Assembly: GCA_037074615.1 (NCBI GenBank)
Contig: CM073542.1
Span: forward strand, 19,794,001-19,858,000
Direction: 5' to 3'
DNA length: 64,000 bases
Origin: Leucaena leucocephala
Taxonomy: Eukaryota; Streptophyta; Magnoliopsida; Fabales; Fabaceae
The notes under the pieces were generated by a model. The model worked only from the letters and a program-made list of their open reading frames with translations. It ran no database searches and was not told the origin of the DNA. Of the stretch, positions 58,575 to 64,000 are shown piece by piece; the first letter of the stretch is position 1; every line of letters starts with the position of its first letter. The position numbers were made by a program, and so were the translations under genes.

Positions 58575-60120
58575 ATATGAAACATGCTTGCTAGAAATAT
58601 AAAAGTGTTCATTATTAGTGGGTTTGGATGTAGAAGAGGACTAGAAGAGGATATTCACAAGTTGATCATCACTTTTTTTTTTTAATTACCATCTTGTTCA
58701 TATTCCATTTTAATTTCTCCCCCCTATAATGGGGCTTAGTTGTTTATGCCCCCCCCCCCCCCCACACAAATCTCTAGTTGAGAATTGCTTGCTTCGTAAG
58801 AAAGTACATTTTTCAGATTAAACCACTTAGATCTTTATATTTACTCTTTTTATATTTAGTCATAGTTTTTCAAATGACAACTAAATTATATGGACTTTTT
58901 GGAACATATAGAAGCCTCCTCTTGAGAAAACGTAAATTACAAAAGAAAATACTTCAACTTCTAATATTTTAAATCATTTTAATTTTATAAAAAATTAAAA
59001 AATAAGATAATAAAAGTAAAAGTAAAATATTTTAGACAATTTTATCCTAACAGTCTGTTTGATAGGATGATATAGTTTTTGATGGAAGTAGAATTATGAT
59101 GAATTTAAAAGTGGAAGTGGAAGTAAAATTAACTTACATTGTACCAAATGTGAGAAGTTGAAGAATCTACTTCCACTTTCACTCTATCAAATATACCACA
59201 AGTTGTAAATTTTATGGATAACTTTAACCCTTCTTAAGTTATAAATAACTTATTTTGGACCATTTTAATAAATAACTTATTTTAAATTATTTTATCATAA
59301 GTTATAAAAATATATATAAATTGTATACCCATTTCTAACCTATCAAACAAATTTTTAAAGTCTATTTTTATATTAATTCTATTTTTATTTCTATTTCCAT
59401 TAAAAACTCTTCTCACCTAAGACTTAAAAAATATATAATAAAGACTTAAAAAAATATGATGAATTAAAATCTTAAAAACAATTAGATCTTATTAGCTATA
59501 AAAAGACACCAAAAAATGTCCACAATTTTAACAAAAATCATGCCTAGTCTGAGTAATTTATATATTTTAAATTTTAATCATTTTTTGAAAAAAGTATATA
59601 AACGGTATTTTCTTAAAAGCAAATATAAATAGTATTTTAAAATTTGAATGAATATTTACGAAACTGTAAATTAGATTTTCAAGGTTTGCCCTATATTTGT
59701 ATCCGCATATTAAATGTTAATAACAGAAATGAATGACATAATTCTATATATATATAAAGAAGAAGAAGAAGAAATGCATGGCATAAATGATTGGGGTGTT
59801 TGCTTCAAAAACCACTATATGCCATTCAATAGGAACAAGGGTTAGTACATAGAGTTTTTGTGTGGGATAATTTAATTCCTCTTAACTAAGATTGATCATT
59901 TAAATTTTGCAGATTAAAAATATCATATCTTGAGAGCTCTTCTATATTAGACACAATAATTGTATGAAAAAAGGAATTAATATTTTGATAAATTTACTTA
60001 TTAAGGTATTGTAAATTGGACTGATTGAAACAATGATTTAAGGATTATTCTAACCAATCATAATAAAATAATATAATGTAATTAAATTATATAAAAAAAT
60101 TCATATATAACCATAAAAAA
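58575..60120 (+). repeat. Tandem duplication, unit B
   Basis: Counterpart of unit A: CTAGAAATATAAAAGTGTTC, TATTCACAAGTTGATCATC, TTGCTTGCTTCGTAAGAAAG, GGGTGTTTGCTTCAAAAACC, AATTAATATTTTGATAAA. It has its own insertion at about 58965-59425 (AT-rich MITE family also at 30386 and 61500), inside which a smaller inverted-repeat unit sits at about 59052-59205 (GTTTGATAGGATGA / TCACTCTATCAAAT), and a run of 15 Cs at 58749-58763. Confidence 0.75.
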
Positions 60121-60626
60121 GGTTATATTTAAATAATATATCATTAATCTAGAAATAAATATAATATTTATGTAAAAAATACATAATCTAATAAAATAAA
60201 GTTGGAATTGCAGCATTGAAGGTGGAGAGGGAGAGGGAGAGGGGACTGATAAAATAATGGCGCTTCTATCTTTAACTCCTGGGTTATAATAGTCTTTTGA
60301 TAATTTTTGACTAATTATAAAAGAAATTAATGCAATTAATTATAAAAAATTAATTCCTCCAATTGGTTCATTCAAATAATACTCCTTATTAAGCATACTA
60401 GCTCTAATCTCATTCCTATTCTCAATTCTCAATTCTTCAAAATTCATTGATGTGTATGAAATGAGGCCAAGAATTAGAAGCAAAGATTTCCACTTTTCAG
60501 CCTAGACTTAAATGGAAAAAAACTTATATAAAGAGAAGTTTTTCGCTTAACTTAATTCGAATTAATCTTTTTTCTATCAACATTTGAATTAATGGATATA
60601 TAACACAATATATGGAATGATAATAT

Positions 60627-60875
60627 ATACTCTTATACTTCTTAATATAAAATATATTTAATTCATTTAATTAAATTAATTAATATAACTTATTTTTGTT
60701 AAAAATATTTTAATCATATTTTATAATTTTTTTTATTTCCCTTTTATTTGATTATTGTAAAGAGAATATCATAGAGATAATTTAAAAAAATATTAATAAA
60801 TATATAAAATATATCTTATATATATTTAAAATTAATGTCAATTTTCTAATTAGATTTTATATTAAAAATAAGAGC
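60627..60875. mobile_element. Stowaway-like MITE
   Basis: Begins TATACTCTTATACTTCTTAA and ends with AGATTTTATATTAAAAATAA, GAGCAC; AT-rich foldback interior as in 7367-7602. Confidence 0.5.
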
Positions 60876-61031
60876 ACAAATACATATAAAAAATAATAAT
60901 AACGTGATTCACTTTCTCACCTAATTGATATCTTTGTGATTTAGAACTGTTTTATAGGCTATAAAAATATTAGGAATCAATTTAGTGTTTTTAAAGTGGT
61001 TTCCTAGAGAGAGATCAAATGGCCAAATTTT

Positions 61032-61033
<2 letters not shown>

Positions 61034-61067
<34 letters not shown>
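61034..61067. repeat. TA dinucleotide microsatellite
   Basis: About 16 TA units. A GT microsatellite of 12 units lies nearby at 61344-61367, and another TA tract at 63498-63527. Confidence 0.9.
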
Positions 61068-61069
<2 letters not shown>

Positions 61070-62747
61070 AGTAATAGAGATTGAAGAAATTATAAAAATA
61101 AAATAATTAAACTTTCAATTCACTGACCCAATACATCACCAAGCAACATTTTTCTTTCTTGGTAGCACTTTGTTTTTGCTTGCATTGTCACACCACTTCC
61201 TTATAATAATCCATTGGGGATGAATTCACAAGCTCAATAATATTTCCGAGAAAAAGACTTTATTTTTTTTTTAAAAAATAATAAAGTGGAAACACAGATC
61301 CCAATAGGAAGGTGTTATTGAAGAAGAGATAAGATTAAATATTTGTGTGTGTGTGTGTGTGTGTGTGAAAAAAGACATAAACTTTAACATCAAAAACACG
61401 TGGGTTCTTTGGATAAGTTCCTGTTGATGGATCCACATACACTTAGCTACTACACCTAACCAATAATTCCATTCTTTTGGTAAGAATGATGAGTTTTTTA
61501 AAAAAAAAATAGAAAAAAATAAAATAAAATTAAAAATAGATTTTAAAAATTTATTTAATAAGATAAAAATAAGTATAAAATTAATATATATATTTTTATA
61601 ATTTAAAGTAAAATAATTTAAATTTTTTTTATAATTTGAGTTAAAGTTATAAAAAAATTTTATAATTTAGAAAAAATAATTTAAAATATTTTATTTTCAT
61701 TTCTTATATTTTATTTTTTTAATTTTTTAATAGAATTAAAATAATTTAAAATATTAAAAATAAAAATAATTTCTATTATACTAAATAAAAAAATGTTTCC
61801 TCACTTTTACTTCCATATTATCAAACATCATACCCGTTTATCTCAATGATTGTCTTTTTATTTATAGCGATGACTTAAATTTAGTGTAAATGTTACATAT
61901 TTTTATTATTTTTAAATTTATAATTAAATACTATTTTTTTATTTTATATGCTTTTTTTTTACTTTTTAAATTAAATACCGTATCTTGTGTGGTACTATTT
62001 TTCTGTACGAACTCTTTCCATTAATATAAAATAGAGCAGTTGATTACTTTATAAAAAATCAAAATCCTTTTTACCAATTTAATTTAAAATAACATCATAT
62101 AAAATTGTACTGATTTTTTAATAATATGCATAATTAGTTGTATAAAAATATTATTAATAAATCATAAATAATAAAATTCATATAGAGTTTGATGTAAATT
62201 ATGCAGAATCCACCCTAATTTGATTTTGAGACAAGTAACGTGGATTGTGTGGTGGGGGTGTTGGAGGTTTGGCTAACAATTCTAGAGATGAAAAAGATTA
62301 TGTCATTTCCATTATCAACTTTTATTTTTTTAAAAAAAAAAATTGGAAGGTATCTTTCATAAAATATTAAAAGCGCTAATTCATGAATTAATAATTGATA
62401 AACCACATAATTATTCTTAAATCTGATTGAATATATATATTTATTTATACAATCCCTTGATTTCTAAATTTTAATTAAAAATAAAAGAGAAATATATACG
62501 TATTCAGCTATCTAACATCCTCTTGTCCTTATTATTGGCTTAACTTATTTTATACCAAAATTTATTTTGATTACGCAACTTAACCACAATTATTTAATCG
62601 ATTCCATGTGCACTTACTACTTCCCCCTTATAATCTAATCGAATATGCAATTTTCTTAATTAATTAATTAAAGTATTAAACAAATATTTGGATATAATCA
62701 TAAATTCGTGTGAATGTATTGGCTTGACTAATTTCTTTTAAGGTTGA
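61068..62747. other. Intergenic, MITE remnants
   Basis: No gene. An AT-rich MITE-like stretch at about 61500-61835 is the inverse of those at 30386 and 58965. The minus-strand open frame at 62215-62406 has no domain. Confidence 0.4.
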
Positions 62748-63168
62748 AGGGTAATTTTATCTTGGAAGTTTTTATTAATGTTGACTGTCTAGAATTTTTT
62801 TTTGGAAGCAATGTCACTCTAGAAATTCACAAAATATAGTAATATCACTTTGATTATTACCTAAAGATAAGTTTGACCGTTAGTTGACTAATATGTTGAT
62901 ATAGTATATCACGTGATATCTATATTATTTTTTATTTTTGGTTAAGGTATAAATTTATTCTTTCACTTATGAGTGCTAGGTATCTAAAAATATACCTATG
63001 AGTGGTATACCATATTATCATATTAGTCAAACTTAATTTTAAATAATAGTTAGAGTGACATTGCAATGTTTGTGAACTTTCGGAGTAATATTGCTAAAAA
63101 ATAAAACTTCTGGGCAACTAATACTCCTAGATAAAAACTTTTAGGATGAAATTGCCTTTTATCCCAAT
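62748..63168. mobile_element. Foldback element with about 140-bp inverted arms
   Basis: Left arm 62748-62888 (GGGTAATTTTATCTTGGAAG ... GCAATGTCACTCTAGAAATT ... AGATAAGTTTGACC) and right arm 63022-63168 are inverted repeats. The near-central sequence includes TATCACGTGATA, a perfect 12-bp palindrome. No coding capacity. Confidence 0.75.
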
Positions 63169-63495
63169 TTTTTTATTAGGAAATAAAGAAAGACAAAAAA
63201 TAGGAATCGTATTAAGCCCTAACAAAGATACCAAAAGTCATTAGAGAGACTTGGAAAGGATTATTAATTAATTCATTCGTTGTGATGTCACTAAAACAAG
63301 TAATTAAGTTAATTAATAAACTCTATGTAGACTCCAAAAGTCGCCGGTGTAGTTGGATGTGAAGGAACGAAACTGTGTTCATGTTTCATTTTCCACCACA
63401 ATTTTATTAATTAAAATGACTTTGATTAACAACTAATACCCGAAAGAGTTTTAGAAAAATTAGATTCCCCCCTACTTTTCTCAATAAAACAGAGA

Positions 63496-63530
<35 letters not shown>

Positions 63531-63744
63531 CAAGGAATAACCATATTTAAATTCCTACAATGTTACTATGCAATGCCACATAAATAAGAATTAAAACACT
63601 CAAAATGTGTAAAAAGAATATTGAATGCTATATCATATCATGATTATGTAGAAGAAATAATCAAAATTAGTACGCTATTATATTTATCAGGAAACTTTAC
63701 ATATAACATATTTAAAGTTTAATTAATTGTTTATAGTTATAATT

Positions 63745-64000
63745 AATGTCCGTTTGAATAAGAGTTTGAAAAAGGATTTATGAAAAAAAAAACTTTTGAA
63801 TAATTTTTAGAAAATAGCTTTTAGAGAAGAATTTATAGAAAAAAGTGGTTCTGAATAAATGAGTGTTTGGATAGTTATTACTAGAAGGACTTTCGTAATT
63901 AAAAAATTATTAAAAAGGGTTTGATTTTATTAAACATAAGAGAGAGGAGAGAAAGTTGAGAAGAGAGAGGTGGAGAAGAGAAATGAGAGAGAGTGAGAAA
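63745..64000. mobile_element. MITE with GA-rich core, truncated by window end
   Basis: Starts GTCCGTTTGAATAAGAG, continues ATGAGTGTTTGGATAGTTAT and enters the GAGAGA core before the window ends. Same family as 16281 and 46617. Confidence 0.65.

Noticed and set aside
58749..58763. Run of 15 Cs and run of 16 Gs (29757-29772) as functional elements
   Set aside because: Simple homopolymers prone to slippage and assembly error; no context suggests function.

Overview
The window is nuclear DNA of a flowering plant, almost certainly a eudicot. It is AT-rich, with long gene-poor stretches full of small transposons, introns with plant-type splice sites, and genes of typical plant families. I cannot name the species.

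Region by region. 1-3.3 kb is AT-rich and gene-less. 3.3-4.8 kb (- strand) holds an intron-less MAPKKK17/18-type protein kinase with a TATA box directly upstream and two ACGT-core palindromes farther up its 5' flank. 9.2-22.3 kb (- strand) holds a 15-coding-exon gene for a five-RRM ribosome-biogenesis protein of the MRD1/RBM19 family (887 aa when assembled). Its start codon is split across a 2-kb intron, its introns carry LINE, SINE and MITE remnants, and two of its splice sites are non-canonical as written. 27.4-29.15 kb (- strand) holds a four-exon clade-B PP2C phosphatase (388 aa) with an AP2C-type MAPK-interaction motif. The kinase and the phosphatase belong to MAPK-pathway families, but I see no evidence that they work as a unit.

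35.6-42.4 kb is a three-layer transposon nest. A decayed L1-type LINE contains a Tourist-like MITE, which contains a 4.24-kb hAT element with an 8-bp target duplication. The hAT transposase keeps one reading frame with six premature stops. Three shorter hAT-type elements with GGGC-rich ends lie at 22.8, 30.9 and 56.0 kb; the first two are inverted and bracket the PP2C gene.

Two non-coding RNA loci stand out. At 47.2 kb there is an apparently complete U5 snRNA gene (USE, TATA, loop, Sm site, 3' hairpin, 3' box), with a degenerate U5 copy 3.5 kb upstream. At 48.8-50.0 kb (- strand) a promoter-like region with telo-box and GGGCC elements precedes two box C/D snoRNA candidates. One of these has two antisense elements matching the same stretch of 18S rRNA.

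50-64 kb has no convincing protein gene. It holds a 1.5-kb tandem duplication of non-coding DNA, several MITE families, microsatellites and orphan promoter-like elements. Coordinates of repeats are approximate unless a target duplication is given. All comparisons were made by eye.
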